46,710 bases of DNA from a virus: positions 1 to 46,710 of IMG/VR virus record IMGVR_UViG_3300049053_000036. One strand, given 5' to 3'. The stretch's first letter is position 1, and each line of letters begins with the position of its first letter. Below, one piece after another: positions 36,853 through 44,961 of this stretch. Under the pieces are notes generated by a model. That model saw only the letters and a program-made list of their open reading frames with translations. It made no database searches and was not told where the DNA came from. A program made the translations under genes and the position numbers.

Positions 36853-38007
36853 TCAGCGCACCGCGCGCCGGGCCGGACGTGCGGGCTGCTCGGCCGTCGC
36901 TGGCCGGGCCGCTACGTCGATCTGCTCGCGGCGGCTCTTGCGAGGCAGGCCGGTGTCGGCGACCAACTCCCGGATGCGGCCTTGGTACTCGCGCACCCGC
37001 GCGTTTGCCCGCGTGCGCTGGCCGTCGTCTACAGCGGCGGCCGCGCGGCGCTTCCACGCCCGGATCTGCCGCTCGAAGTAGCGCTGCTTCTGCGTCTGCT
37101 CGTACGTCGCCCGTGCGGGTGGCTTCGGCCTCGGCCGCGTCAGCCCAGGCAGGTAGATCGAGATCGAGTGACGACAGTTCGGATGCATCAGCCCAGCCGC
37201 CCGGGCCTCCGGCAGGCTCCCGGCCACGCGGACACGGACCATGCGCTCGTCCTCCGTGGCGTGCTCGACCTCAACCGTGTCCGGGCCGGACGGGCCCTCG
37301 CGCCGCAGCACCTTCCCCTCCCACGGCTTGCAGCGCTCGCACTCCTCCGGCGCATCCGACACAACGACCAGGTCGACACCCGCGGCGCCGAGCCGCTCCG
37401 TGTGCGCTTCCACGGCCGCCCGGCCCAGCGCGCTGCGCGTGGCCATCTCGACGTACGACGTCAGGTTCCACGGGCGCCCGGCCCGGTCCACGAAACCCGT
37501 CACGCCACGGTCCGCGAACTTCGCGAGCGCCCTACCCGCTGCCTCCCTGCGGGTCGTCGCCCCCAGAAGGGGAGCCGATGTGGCCTCGGCGATCACCTGC
37601 CGGTACACGTCCAGGCCCTGGCGCAGCATCCGAACGTGCGCCGGGCCCGTCTCCTGCACCAGCGCCGCCGCCAACCGGTCAACAGCGTGCGCACCCGCAG
37701 GGATCGCCGGAGCCGTCACCGCCACCGCGCCGAGCTCGGCCACAGCGGCCTGCGCCCCACGGTCGTACGCCTCGGCCACAGCCTGATGGATCGCGCCGAC
37801 CGCGTCAGCCTGGAGCGCGGCGATGATGTCTTCGATCGCCGTGCGCAGGTGACCGATCGCGTGGAGCTTGAGCTCGGTCCATAGCGGCGAGTCGAGGCCC
37901 TCGGCGAGCGCGCTGGCGACCTTCTCGATCAACGCCAGCTCGGCCTGCTCGTACAGCGCGGAGACGGCGGCTGCGAGATCCTCGGCCATGTCGGGGCTGA
38001 CCGGCAT
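36853..38007 (-). CDS. MuF-like / minor capsid protein
   Basis: A 384-residue protein following the portal gene. The N-terminal half is helical. The C-terminal half has the minor capsid signature VVVSDAPEECERCKPWEGKVLRREG (CxxCxPW.G), ARAAGLMHPNCRHSISIYLPG (HPNCRH) and a basic tail. Proteins with this CxxC...HPNCRH motif are injected or assist head assembly. It begins 12 bases after the portal stop. Confidence 0.88.
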   Translation of the reverse strand: MPVSPDMAEDLAAAVSALYEQAELALIEKVASALAEGLDSPLWTELKLHAIGHLRTAIEDIIAALQADAVGAIHQAVAEAYDRGAQAAVAELGAVAVTAPAIPAGAHAVDRLAAALVQETGPAHVRMLRQGLDVYRQVIAEATSAPLLGATTRREAAGRALAKFADRGVTGFVDRAGRPWNLTSYVEMATRSALGRAAVEAHTERLGAAGVDLVVVSDAPEECERCKPWEGKVLRREGPSGPDTVEVEHATEDERMVRVRVAGSLPEARAAGLMHPNCRHSISIYLPGLTRPRPKPPARATYEQTQKQRYFERQIRAWKRRAAAAVDDGQRTRANARVREYQGRIRELVADTGLPRKSRREQIDVAARPATAEQPARPARRAVR

Positions 38008-38019
38008 GAGCCACCCCCG

Positions 38020-39624
38020 CTACTCCTCGGCGCTGCCGTACTCCGCCGCGGCCTCGCTGGCCACCGGATCCTCGCCGTCGGTCTGAGCGCCGAAGGCCGG
38101 CCGGTCCGCGCCGAGGGTGAGCGGGTCCTCGACGAGACGGCCGGTCTCCTTCTGGATCCGCCGGACCTCCTCTGCCTGCTCACGCTCGTCCCAGTCCGGG
38201 TGGAGCAGCTGCACCTTCGCCTCGGTCGACGCGGCCTCCGCCTGCTGAAGCAGCGCGGCCGTCTCGGCGAGGGTCTTGATGTCGTCCTGCACCGAGTCCT
38301 GGAACACCACGTCCGGCCGCTCGACCTCCACCCCGGAGACGCCAGGGAACATCCCGGACGCTTCCAGCATGAGCAGCACTTCGACGATTTCCGCGATCCC
38401 GGTCGCGGCGAGCTCTGCCTTGCGAGCGCGGGTGCTCATGCTGCGCGCCGTGCGGGCCTTGATCTCCGTGGCGGTGGCGGCTGGCCCTTCGGAGTCGTCG
38501 CCGAACGTGCCGCCCGAGTAGCCCGCGTTCCGGATGACCTTGCCGACCAGCTCCTCGATCGTGGCCCGGTGCTCCTCGTGCCGGATGGTGAACTGGTTCA
38601 GGGTGATCTGGTGGTCCGAGGTGGGGGGCACGTTCATTGGGGCGTACACGTCGCGGTCTTCCCACACCGCGCCCATGCCCGGCCCGTTCGACAGGAGGTA
38701 GCCGGCGGGGACGATGATCCGGCTCTTCGCGAGACGCACGTCCCGCATCCAGCTGGTGTACGTCTCGTCGACCGCGCTGAGGAACGTCTCCGCTCCCTGG
38801 TAGTCCGACGTGCCGAGCCCGGCCGCGCCGGGGATGTCCCGCCAGTCCGGGGCGAACATCGTGTTGGGGATGTACGAGACGGCGAGCCGCTTCTCCATCC
38901 CTGGGGGTAGCTGCCGGACGGGTAGGTAGTCCTTTGTCTCCTCGAAGGCGTCGAGCGGCAGGGGCTTACCGAGGTTCTGCTCGGTGCCGTCGTAGACGCC
39001 GTGGAGGATCAGCCCGGGCTCGTGCCGCTCCAGGTGCCGTACGATGCGCTGCCCGTCGCAGACGAGGACGGTCCAGAACGTTACGGCCCGCAGGATGTCG
39101 CCGTGCGCGAACGTGGGTGCTGCGCCGTCGGCGTGGACCATGCTGATCCACGGGCCGGGCCGGATTGCGTCGTCCCACACGATCCGCAGGTAGGTGCCGC
39201 CGAGCGCGGAGCCGGTCTCTCCGGACGCGATCAGGGTGCGCTTCATTCCGAGGTCCATGAGCGTTTCGAGGCGCTCCTGGGTGGCCTTGTTCTCGGCCTT
39301 CAGTGAGGGCGGCTCGGAGTACAGGAGGTCGCTGCTGGTGCGGGCGATGTCGCGGGCGAGCGGCATGTGGAGGTTGGCGCGCTTCTCGCCGAGGGGGGTG
39401 GGTTCGCCCCAGAACCAGCGGGCGACGCGGCCGACGACGCCGCCGCGGTAGGTGCTGGGCCGGTTCTGTGGGGGGCCGAAGCGGGCGTTGTCGCGGTGCC
39501 GGTTTTGGTAGCGGTAGGCGAGGCGGTCGGGGTTGGCGGAGAACCAGGCGGCCCAGTCGGCCATGTCGGCTTGGATGGCGGGGTGGATGGGCGGCCACGC
39601 GGTGGCCTTCTCAGGGAGCGCCAT
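38020..39624 (-). CDS. portal protein
   Basis: A 534-residue protein from ATG 39624 behind GGGGAGG. The start overlaps the gene above; longer frames upstream lack a site. It contains WFWGEPTPLGEKRANLHMPLARDIARTSSDLLYSEPPSLKAE, GETGSALGGTYLRIVWDD, a long wing region, LNQFTIRHEEHRATIEELVGKVIRNAGYS and GPAATATEIKARTARSMSTRARKAELAATGIAEIVEVLLMLEAS, the pattern of SPP1 gp6-like portals in actinophages. It forms the dodecameric ring for packaging. Confidence 0.92.
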   Translation of the reverse strand: MALPEKATAWPPIHPAIQADMADWAAWFSANPDRLAYRYQNRHRDNARFGPPQNRPSTYRGGVVGRVARWFWGEPTPLGEKRANLHMPLARDIARTSSDLLYSEPPSLKAENKATQERLETLMDLGMKRTLIASGETGSALGGTYLRIVWDDAIRPGPWISMVHADGAAPTFAHGDILRAVTFWTVLVCDGQRIVRHLERHEPGLILHGVYDGTEQNLGKPLPLDAFEETKDYLPVRQLPPGMEKRLAVSYIPNTMFAPDWRDIPGAAGLGTSDYQGAETFLSAVDETYTSWMRDVRLAKSRIIVPAGYLLSNGPGMGAVWEDRDVYAPMNVPPTSDHQITLNQFTIRHEEHRATIEELVGKVIRNAGYSGGTFGDDSEGPAATATEIKARTARSMSTRARKAELAATGIAEIVEVLLMLEASGMFPGVSGVEVERPDVVFQDSVQDDIKTLAETAALLQQAEAASTEAKVQLLHPDWDEREQAEEVRRIQKETGRLVEDPLTLGADRPAFGAQTDGEDPVASEAAAEYGSAEE

Positions 39625-39820
39625 CGATCGGCCACCTCCCCGTGAGCATGCGCCAGCGCGCCCAAAGGCGGGCGCGACGAGTGAGTCGTACGGACACCGG
39701 GACGGCGACGGACCTGAGGCCGTCCCCGTGATGGGTGACGACATGGCCGGAGGGCGGCCCGATCGTGGCCTTCACGCCGGTCCATCGAGGGAAGGGCGGC
39801 ACTGGGGACTTGCCGATCAC
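39611..39820 (-). CDS. small basic protein between terL and portal
   Basis: A 69-residue protein from GTG 39820 overlapping the terL stop (GTGA), ending inside the portal start region. It is basic and Pro-rich (VIGKSPVPPFPRWTGVKATIGPPSGHVVTHHGDGLRSVAVPVSVRLTRRARLWARWRMLTGRWP). The family is not recognised. The exact coupling on both sides supports expression. Confidence 0.6.
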   Translation of the reverse strand: MIGKSPVPPFPRWTGVKATIGPPSGHVVTHHGDGLRSVAVPVSVRLTRRARLWARWRMLTGRWPIDGAP

Positions 39821-41112
39821 GCCGCCACCTCCAGGCTCGTCACCGGCAGCAGATGCCGCCACTCATCCACCGAGCTGTGCAGCCCGTACCGCAAGCCGTC
39901 CACGCTGTGGTCGTCCACCTTCAGCGGCTGGTCGACCCCTTTCGCGGACGCCTTCTCGTCCCAGACGTACGCAGGTAGCTCCTCCAGCAGGCCCGTGCAC
40001 GAGCGGTGGATCGACAGGATGTTCGCGCCGAACGCCGTGGACACGCTGCGGATGCCGTCCTTCACCTCGTTGTCGGCCTTCGCCACACCTGGCACGCCAT
40101 CCGACCACAGCTGCGTCATGAAGGAGGCCGCGCTCGGGTCCACGAAGATCCACGAAGGGGCCACGCCCTTCTGCCCTCGGTGCTCGTACGACGCCAGCCA
40201 TTGGCGGACCCCGGCGCTGTACTGGGCGTCCGTCATCTGTCTGCGCGCGACCCGCGAGTCGTGCCGGTATTCGCTCGCCACGTACAGCCGGTTGTCCGTG
40301 CCCGCCCCGATCAGCAGCGCAGCGAACGGGTTCACCGTGCCGTAGTCCAGGCCCACGCACATCCACCGCGAGATCTCCGGCACCAGGTCGACGACATGCC
40401 GCGCCTCGTCGAACGCGTCGTAGATCACGCCCTCCGCGAGGCACCACTCGCCGAGGATGTACCGCCGGAAGAACAGGCCTTGGTGGCTCTTCTTCAGCGA
40501 GGCGACGTACGTGGGCGGCAGGCTGGGGTTGTCTTCGAGGACGAAGCTGAAGCGGTGAACGTCTAGGGCGTCCGGGTCCTGCGTCTCGGCCAGCGTCCCG
40601 TCGCGGCGCAGGTGCAGTCGGGCCCGGTCGAGGATCTGCTTCTTCAACCAGTGGTTCGGACCCTCGGGGTTCGTGGTGCCGAACCACTGCGCGCCCTCCA
40701 CCGACAGGCGGGTCTCCAGCATCTGGAAGAACGTCTGCGGGTACGTGGTCACCTCGTCCATGTACGCGCCCGCGAGCGTGAGGCCCTTGATCTTGTCGAC
40801 GGCCTTCTCGTCGTTCGCGCCAGCCACGTAGATCGTGCGGCCGAAGATGACGACCTCGCCCGCGCCCGCGCGGTAGACGCAGCGCTTCTTGCCGATCATC
40901 TGCTCGATGACGTCGATGATGTTCCGCTTCAGGGTGCGCTCGGTCTTGCCGACCATGAGCAGGGCGCCAGGCGGGCCGGTGCGGATGTACCGCAGCCACA
41001 CCATGATCGAGCCGATCGTCTTGCCGGACCGGACCGCGCCCTCCCACAGATTGCCGCGCGCGGCCGCGAGTTGAGTTGCCCGTAGCGCCTTACCGGCGAG
41101 GGGAGTGAACAT
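39817..41112 (-). CDS. terL: terminase large subunit
   Basis: A 431-residue terminase. It has Walker A at 25-32 (GAVRSGKT), Walker B ending D119-E120 (LAGAYMDE), a coupling-like TTNPEG segment, then the RNase H-like nuclease: first Asp in MCVGLDYGTVNPFAALLI, second in WIFVDPSAASF and third in VDDHSVDGLRYGLHS. It pumps DNA into the prohead and cuts it. The layout is the PBSX/XtmB-like type (terminase_3 with 6C domain). It follows terS by 12 bases. Confidence 0.95.
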   Translation of the reverse strand: MFTPLAGKALRATQLAAARGNLWEGAVRSGKTIGSIMVWLRYIRTGPPGALLMVGKTERTLKRNIIDVIEQMIGKKRCVYRAGAGEVVIFGRTIYVAGANDEKAVDKIKGLTLAGAYMDEVTTYPQTFFQMLETRLSVEGAQWFGTTNPEGPNHWLKKQILDRARLHLRRDGTLAETQDPDALDVHRFSFVLEDNPSLPPTYVASLKKSHQGLFFRRYILGEWCLAEGVIYDAFDEARHVVDLVPEISRWMCVGLDYGTVNPFAALLIGAGTDNRLYVASEYRHDSRVARRQMTDAQYSAGVRQWLASYEHRGQKGVAPSWIFVDPSAASFMTQLWSDGVPGVAKADNEVKDGIRSVSTAFGANILSIHRSCTGLLEELPAYVWDEKASAKGVDQPLKVDDHSVDGLRYGLHSSVDEWRHLLPVTSLEVAA

Positions 41113-41124
41113 CGTCGCCCCCCG

Positions 41125-41616
41125 TCACTCGGCGCCGGGCATCATCCCCCTCAGCCACTGGTCCACGGCGGCCAGGCCTTCCAGGTCCTCGCGCTCCGGC
41201 GGGACGAGCTTCAGACTCTTCTCGATGGCGATGCCGGCCGCGGCCATCAGGTTCTTCTTCGCGTCGGCGGGCGGCTCGTCGACCTCGTGCTCGGTGTAGG
41301 TGTTGCCGCTGCCGCCGATGTTGAAGACCTTCGCCCGTTGCCACAGCTGCTCAGTGAGGCGTTCGGCGTCGTCCTGGAGCGCCTCGGCGAGCATGGACCG
41401 GCGGTCGGCGAGCTGGGCGACGCGATGCCGGGTGGCCTCTTCGGTCATGGTGACGTCGAATTCGAGGCCGGCGTCCGAGCACACGACGCTGATGGTGCGC
41501 TGGGCGCGGCCGACGCGGCGTGCGATCTCGTTGCGGCCGAGGCCTTCGCCGTGGAGGCGGATGATCTCGGCTTTCTCCTTGTCGGTGACTAGGCGCATGT
41601 CCTTGCGTACGGCCAC
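41125..41616 (-). CDS. terS: terminase small subunit
   Basis: A 163-residue protein from GTG 41616 behind GGGAGG. Residues 8-50 form a homeodomain-like HTH (RLVTDKEKAEIIRLHGEGLGRNEIARRVGRAQRTISVVCSDAG) followed by a helical oligomerisation region (ATRHRVAQLADRRSMLAEALQDDAERLTEQLWQRAKVF). Together with its place before terL this identifies the DNA-recognition subunit. Its binding site (cos or pac) is probably near or upstream of this gene. Confidence 0.85.
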   Translation of the reverse strand: MAVRKDMRLVTDKEKAEIIRLHGEGLGRNEIARRVGRAQRTISVVCSDAGLEFDVTMTEEATRHRVAQLADRRSMLAEALQDDAERLTEQLWQRAKVFNIGGSGNTYTEHEVDEPPADAKKNLMAAAGIAIEKSLKLVPPEREDLEGLAAVDQWLRGMMPGAE

Positions 41617-41643
41617 GTGGTCACCTCCCTGTGGGCGTGCGAA

Positions 41644-41674
41644 GGCCCGGCCGCTGGACGGTGGCGGCCGGGCC
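41644..41674. terminator. hairpin between lipoprotein and terS
   Basis: GGCCCGGCCGC (41644-41654) and GCGGCCGGGCC (41664-41674) form an 11-bp perfect stem between the lipoprotein stop and the terS start. It may end the right-module transcripts before the late genes or be part of the packaging site. Confidence 0.6.
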
Positions 41675-41688
41675 GGTCTAGGGGTGGG

Positions 41689-42078
41689 TCAGTTCTTCGC
41701 CGGGCAGCTGCGGCCCTTGTTCGTGGAGAACTCGGTTCCGCCGTCTTCCAGTCCTGTCGCTGCGGCGCCGATGTTGCCGTGCGCGTACTTCCCGTTGGCG
41801 AGGCGGTTGTCCACGGACTTCGTGCCGCCTGTGGAGCAGTTGATCCAGACGAAGTATCCGGCGTCGTCGTTCAGGTCTTTGGTGACGTTGTCGAAGACGG
41901 CCCGCAGGTTCTTCGTGGTGTTGACCTCGACGGTGATCTGTCGCTGGTTTCCGGAGTCGTCCTGCTCGACGACCTTGTAGTCCGGCGCGGGCTGTTCGCT
42001 GCTGCTGTCGTTGCTGGAGCAGGCGGCGAGTGCGAGGGCGGTGATGGTTACGGCTGCGATGGTGTGGCGGATGCGCAT
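41689..42078 (-). CDS. secreted lipoprotein
   Basis: A 129-residue protein with a lipoprotein signal peptide (MRIRHTIAAVTITALALAAC with the lipobox LALAAC) followed by a Ser/Asp-rich linker (SSNDSSSEQPAPD) and a small strand-rich domain with two further Cys (FVWINCSTGG, GRSCPAKN). The last two could form a disulphide. It would be anchored on the outer face of the membrane. Beside terS such a gene is unlike a packaging gene; superinfection exclusion or surface modification in the lysogen is a hypothesis. Confidence 0.85.
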   Translation of the reverse strand: MRIRHTIAAVTITALALAACSSNDSSSEQPAPDYKVVEQDDSGNQRQITVEVNTTKNLRAVFDNVTKDLNDDAGYFVWINCSTGGTKSVDNRLANGKYAHGNIGAAATGLEDGGTEFSTNKGRSCPAKN

Positions 42079-42084
42079 GGTTCC

Positions 42085-42116
42085 CCCCAGGGATGTTGTT
42101 GCTGAGGGGGCATCAT
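42085..42116 (-). promoter_or_regulatory. upstream box of the lipoprotein gene
   Basis: CCCCAGGG (42085-42092) and GGGCATCAT (42108-42116, starting 30 bases from the start codon) recur at the same spacing before the exported protein gene at 43070. On the minus strand the second block reads ATGATGCCC and may be a promoter element or regulator site. Confidence 0.45.
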
Positions 42117-42191
42117 GCCGCAGTCGTTGTGATCGTTTCCGGGCATGCCAGATCTGCGGCCCATGGTGAGGCATGATCGCGTGGATTGCAA

Positions 42192-42431
42192 CTACGGGCG
42201 TAGTGCCTCTTCGGCGGTGACGCCCAGACGGCGCGCTCGGGTGCGGAACTCGTCAGACTCCAGCCACGTGACGACCTCCTCGGCGGTCACTCCGCCGAAT
42301 GCGTGCGCCCAGTTGTGCGGCTCGCTGTACCGCGAGCCGCAGCCTGCGCAGACATAGGGCATCCGGCCCGTGCCAGTGTCGCCGTAGGTGGGCACCTCAA
42401 TCTGTTCGGCCTCGCACTTGCAGAGCTTCAT
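42192..42431 (-). CDS. small zinc-ribbon protein
   Basis: A 79-residue protein from ATG 42431 behind GGAGGA. It begins MKLCKCEAEQIEVPTYGDTG and has CAGCGSRY, giving a C-x-C...CxxC zinc ribbon, then a helical end (GGVTAEEVVTWLESDEFRTRARRLG). The function is unknown. It stands alone between two hairpins, 113 bases upstream of the lipoprotein gene. Confidence 0.7.
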   Translation of the reverse strand: MKLCKCEAEQIEVPTYGDTGTGRMPYVCAGCGSRYSEPHNWAHAFGGVTAEEVVTWLESDEFRTRARRLGVTAEEALRP

Positions 42432-42452
42432 AGCCTGATCCTCCCGCGTGAA

Positions 42453-42481
42453 GGCCCCGCCGTCAGGGGAACGGTGGGGCC
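42453..42481. terminator. hairpin of the GGCCCCGCCGT type
   Basis: GGCCCCGCCGT (42453-42463) and ACGGTGGGGCC (42471-42481) pair with one mismatch, between the exported protein gene and the zinc-ribbon gene. The same element recurs at 43339-43370 and in weaker form at 43618-43649. Confidence 0.55.
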
Positions 42482-42512
42482 AACAGGGCATCGAGGTGTC
42501 GTTCTTGTGGCT

Positions 42513-43070
42513 TCATCCGCCCTGGGTCGTAACGTCGGTGATCTCCACCGACACCTTCGTACCCGCCGAAGCCGTACTGATCAGCGACGGCGTGTAACTC
42601 AGACTCGTCTGATCCGTCAGCTCCGCCGTCGCGATGACCGGGCCAGACTGGTCGCCACGGATCTCATAGGTGATCTCATACACCGCATCCGGATCAAGCA
42701 CCCCACTGACACCCAGAAAGGTCAACTCCGGCTCGACCGTCATGTTGCAGCCCGCAGACCCGAAGCACTGCTTGCTCTTCGTCTTCAGGTCGATCGAGAA
42801 GTCGTCGGTGCTGGCCTCGGCGTACGACGGCGTGGGGTCCGCCGTATCGGCGGCCGTCACCGCGTCCTCGCTCGGGGCGCTCGATGTGGCGGCTGCGGCC
42901 GGCCTGCTGTCGTCGTCGCGGGAGTTGACGACGAACACGCCGGTCCCGATGACGGCTGCGATGACGGCAGCGGCTGAGCCGATGATGACCCAGTTGCGGG
43001 GCTTCTTCGGTGCCGGCGGCGGAGACGGGGGCGGGAAGTCGGGCATGGGTGGTGGCGCGTCGTGGGTCAT
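42513..43070 (-). CDS. exported membrane-anchored protein
   Basis: A 185-residue protein from ATG 43070 behind GGGGGA. The cytoplasmic end is Pro-rich (MTHDAPPPMPDFPPPSPPPA), followed by one membrane helix (WVIIGSAAAVIAAVIGTGVFVV), a Ser/Ala linker and a beta-rich outer domain with a Cys pair (KSKQCFGSAGCNMTVEPELTFLGV, YEITYEIRGDQSGPVIATAEL). The fold looks immunoglobulin-like. This type is common in Streptomyces as surface proteins. It shares upstream boxes with the lipoprotein gene, so the two are probably co-regulated. Confidence 0.8.
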   Translation of the reverse strand: MTHDAPPPMPDFPPPSPPPAPKKPRNWVIIGSAAAVIAAVIGTGVFVVNSRDDDSRPAAAATSSAPSEDAVTAADTADPTPSYAEASTDDFSIDLKTKSKQCFGSAGCNMTVEPELTFLGVSGVLDPDAVYEITYEIRGDQSGPVIATAELTDQTSLSYTPSLISTASAGTKVSVEITDVTTQGG

Positions 43071-43075
43071 GTGTC

Positions 43076-43108
43076 CCCCAGGGTGTTCGGTGTGCAGGAG
43101 GGCATCAT
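43076..43108 (-). promoter_or_regulatory. upstream box of the exported protein gene
   Basis: CCCCAGGG (43076-43083) and GGGCATCAT (43100-43108) match the arrangement before the lipoprotein gene, with GGGCATCAT starting exactly 30 bases from each start codon. Confidence 0.45.
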
Positions 43109-43416
43109 CGGCCGTGTGCGCGCGACGTGAAGGCGGTGTGTCCGTGTTGTGACATGAGGCGGCGCCCCAACGTCCTTGGAAGAGTGGGGCGCCGCCAGGG
43201 GATCGTCCGCCATCGGGGAGGCCGTCGCAGCTCGGCCGTTCCCGCTGCGCGCTGCGAACACGCAGAGCCCCCGGCGGTTGATCCGGCCTCCGACCGTAGA
43301 CCTGTGTCGGGTGCACCGCCAGTCACCCGAACGAGTGAGGCCCCGCCGTCACGGAGGGAACGGCGGGGCCTGGTGCCGGGCGTTACCCGGCGCGCAGCGT
43401 CCAGTGTGGCAGGTCG
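43109..43416. other. 308-base gap with two strong hairpins, no gene
   Basis: The gap holds a 12-bp perfect stem (GGCGGCGCCCCA at 43158-43169, TGGGGCGCCGCC at 43185-43196) and an 11-bp perfect stem (GGCCCCGCCGT at 43339-43349, ACGGCGGGGCC at 43360-43370). Short frames exist on the minus strand, but none has a ribosome site with a plausible protein. It would suit the promoter of the exported-protein gene and possibly a packaging site. Confidence 0.5.
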
Positions 43417-43596
43417 TCAGTCGTCGTCCTCGTCGAGCGCGGCCTCAACTTCCTTGATCTTTCCGCTCGTCGACAGCTCCGCCCGAACCGGATTGCCGCC
43501 GGGCACGCCGGCCTTACGCGCGCGGTCGATGAACTCGGCGAGCTCGTCGAGGGTGAGGTCTTTGTCTTCTCCGGTGAACCGGATCGCGGCAGGCAT
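43417..43596 (-). CDS. small charged protein, 59 aa
   Basis: A 59-residue protein (MPAAIRFTGEDKDLTLDELA, then EFIDRARKAGVPGGNPVRAELSTSGKIKEVEAAL) with an acidic end. Frames upstream of ATG 43596 are not convincing. It looks like a small alpha/beta protein seen in Streptomyces mobile elements. The function is unknown. Confidence 0.65.
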   Translation of the reverse strand: MPAAIRFTGEDKDLTLDELAEFIDRARKAGVPGGNPVRAELSTSGKIKEVEAALDEDDD

Positions 43597-43617
43597 GGGC
43601 TCAGGATGGCGTACGAA

Positions 43618-43649
43618 GGCCCCGCCGCGGGAGAGTTCGCGGCAGGGCC
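43618..43649. terminator. hairpin after the 209-aa membrane protein gene
   Basis: GGCCCCGCCGCG (43618-43629) and CGCGGCAGGGCC (43638-43649) pair with one mismatch, downstream of the membrane-gene operon that ends at 43665. Confidence 0.55.
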
Positions 43650-43664
43650 CAGGTGTGGGGTGTG

Positions 43665-44294
43665 CTACTGGACGGTGTGGTGTCGGATGGTGTCCTTCGG
43701 GTCGTAGACGATCTTCCCGTCGGTGCCGATGCGCACTACACGCAACCCCTCTTCCGGCTCCTCCTCCCCGCTGTTGTTGCCGTTGGTGTTGCCGTGTGAC
43801 CTGCAACAACAACCGCCGCCATGCCCCTCGGCAACAGGGGACGGGACGGCCGGGATGTCGTCCTGGTGCACGGCCGGCCCGTTCCCCTCACGCGTGCGCA
43901 CGGCCTTCCACGGGATGCCCTCGGCGGCGAGGAGAGCCTTCACGGCCTTCGTGTCGGGGAGCTCCAGGTCGTCGCGAAGGCGGGTGAGGAGGACGCCCTT
44001 GTCGTCGCCGACGAGGCGGCGCAGCGCCTCCCCGACGTCCGGCTCCTCACCCTCCGGTTCGTCCTCGTCGGCGTCCCGGCGGCGTGCGCGCCATCCGGCC
44101 GTCTTCTGCCAGCCGAGCGTGCCCAGGATCCCGACGATGACGTACGCAATCCACGGGAACGCGGCGATGACCCCGAACAGCGCCCCGGCCGCGATGCCGA
44201 GCAGGACAGCCTTGGCCGTCCGCTCGCTCATCCCGCCCGACTCCCCCGCCTCGTCGGCCTGCTCCTGAGCCTCAGGCTGCTCGTCGGCGCTCAT
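43665..44294 (-). CDS. membrane protein with HTH-like region and CCC cluster (ICE type)
   Basis: A 209-residue protein from ATG 44294 (ATGA overlap). An acidic N-terminus is followed by two membrane helices (AVLLGIAAGALFGVIAAF, WIAYVIVGILGTLGW), a basic stretch, a possible winged-helix-like region (GEALRRLVGDDKGVLLTRLRDDLELPDTKAVKALLAAEGIPWKAVR) and a tail with CCCRSHGNTNGNNS and VYDPKDTIRHHTVQ. I recognise this tail pattern from Streptomyces integrative-conjugative elements and plasmids, where the function is not known. Confidence 0.75.
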   Translation of the reverse strand: MSADEQPEAQEQADEAGESGGMSERTAKAVLLGIAAGALFGVIAAFPWIAYVIVGILGTLGWQKTAGWRARRRDADEDEPEGEEPDVGEALRRLVGDDKGVLLTRLRDDLELPDTKAVKALLAAEGIPWKAVRTREGNGPAVHQDDIPAVPSPVAEGHGGGCCCRSHGNTNGNNSGEEEPEEGLRVVRIGTDGKIVYDPKDTIRHHTVQ

Positions 44295-44797
44295 GCGAAC
44301 GTCCCCGTGAACCCAACGCCGAGCATGTTCACGGCGCTGCCGAGGGGCACCGCGGCCATCCCCGCCACGTTCCCGGACAGGGCCAGGCACACCCCGGAGA
44401 ACGCCCCCAGGACGAGCTTCCCGTTCGGCACCCGGGGCGCCCACTTCAGCAGAGCGATGAACACCAGCGTGAACAGGAACACGATCACGAACCCGCCGTC
44501 GGTGAGGACGACCGGCTGGCCGCGGACGACGAGCGGAGAGTGGCCGCCGACGCCCCACACCAGGCCCGCGTACCCAGCCACGTTGCCGATCCAGATGGCG
44601 GCCCAGGTGATGATGCCGAGGGCGGACCAGGCGGTGAACGTGGCGAGCGCGGCGAGCAGGCCGTAGATGTGGGCGAGGGCGAACGGTACGAGGGCGGCCC
44701 ACCGGTGTTTCTCCTGGAACCACCAGCGGAGCAGGGACATGAGGATGACGCCGACGCCGAGGGCGACGCCGCCGAGGTTGATGACGGTGTTCGGCAT
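44291..44797 (-). CDS. polytopic membrane protein, 168 aa
   Basis: A 168-residue protein with four or five membrane helices (VINLGGVALGVGVILMSLLR, WAALVPFALAHIYGLLAALATFTAWSALGII, WIGNVAGYAGLVWG, FVIVFLFTLVFIALLKWA, and a Gly/Ala-rich end). It is coupled downstream by ATGA. It resembles small membrane proteins of Streptomyces conjugative elements. Role unknown; spread of the element between mycelial compartments is the family-level hypothesis. Confidence 0.75.
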   Translation of the reverse strand: MPNTVINLGGVALGVGVILMSLLRWWFQEKHRWAALVPFALAHIYGLLAALATFTAWSALGIITWAAIWIGNVAGYAGLVWGVGGHSPLVVRGQPVVLTDGGFVIVFLFTLVFIALLKWAPRVPNGKLVLGAFSGVCLALSGNVAGMAAVPLGSAVNMLGVGFTGTFA

Positions 44798-44802
44798 GGG
44801 GA

Positions 44803-44961
44803 TCAGTGGCTCCAGACGGCCGCGACGTAGACCGCGGCGAGAGTGATGAGGGCGACGGTGCAGACGACCGGGCCGAGGTACAGGAGTGGGGCGCGGCGGG
44901 GTGCGACGGCGTAGAGGCCGGCCGCGCCGAGGAGTGCGGCGATGGGCCAGAGGAGGCTCAC
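44803..44961 (-). CDS. small two-helix membrane protein, 52 aa
   Basis: A GTG at 44961 overlaps the DUF2637-type gene stop (GTGA) and opens a 52-residue frame with two hydrophobic segments (VSLLWPIAALLGAAGLYAVA and LLYLGPVVCTVALITLAAVY) joined by a basic turn. It ends five bases before the next ATG. Its length is below usual gene-finding limits, but the coupling and clean topology support it. Confidence 0.68.
   Translation of the reverse strand: MSLLWPIAALLGAAGLYAVAPRRAPLLYLGPVVCTVALITLAAVYVAAVWSH

Noticed and set aside
36033-37826. 597-aa plus-strand open frame over scaffold and MuF genes
   Set aside because: It lies antisense to two clear phage structural genes and has low-complexity Ala/Gly/Pro/Arg content.
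43067-43326. Two short minus-strand frames upstream of the exported protein
   Set aside because: They run through a 12-bp perfect hairpin, lack ribosome sites and are biased in composition.
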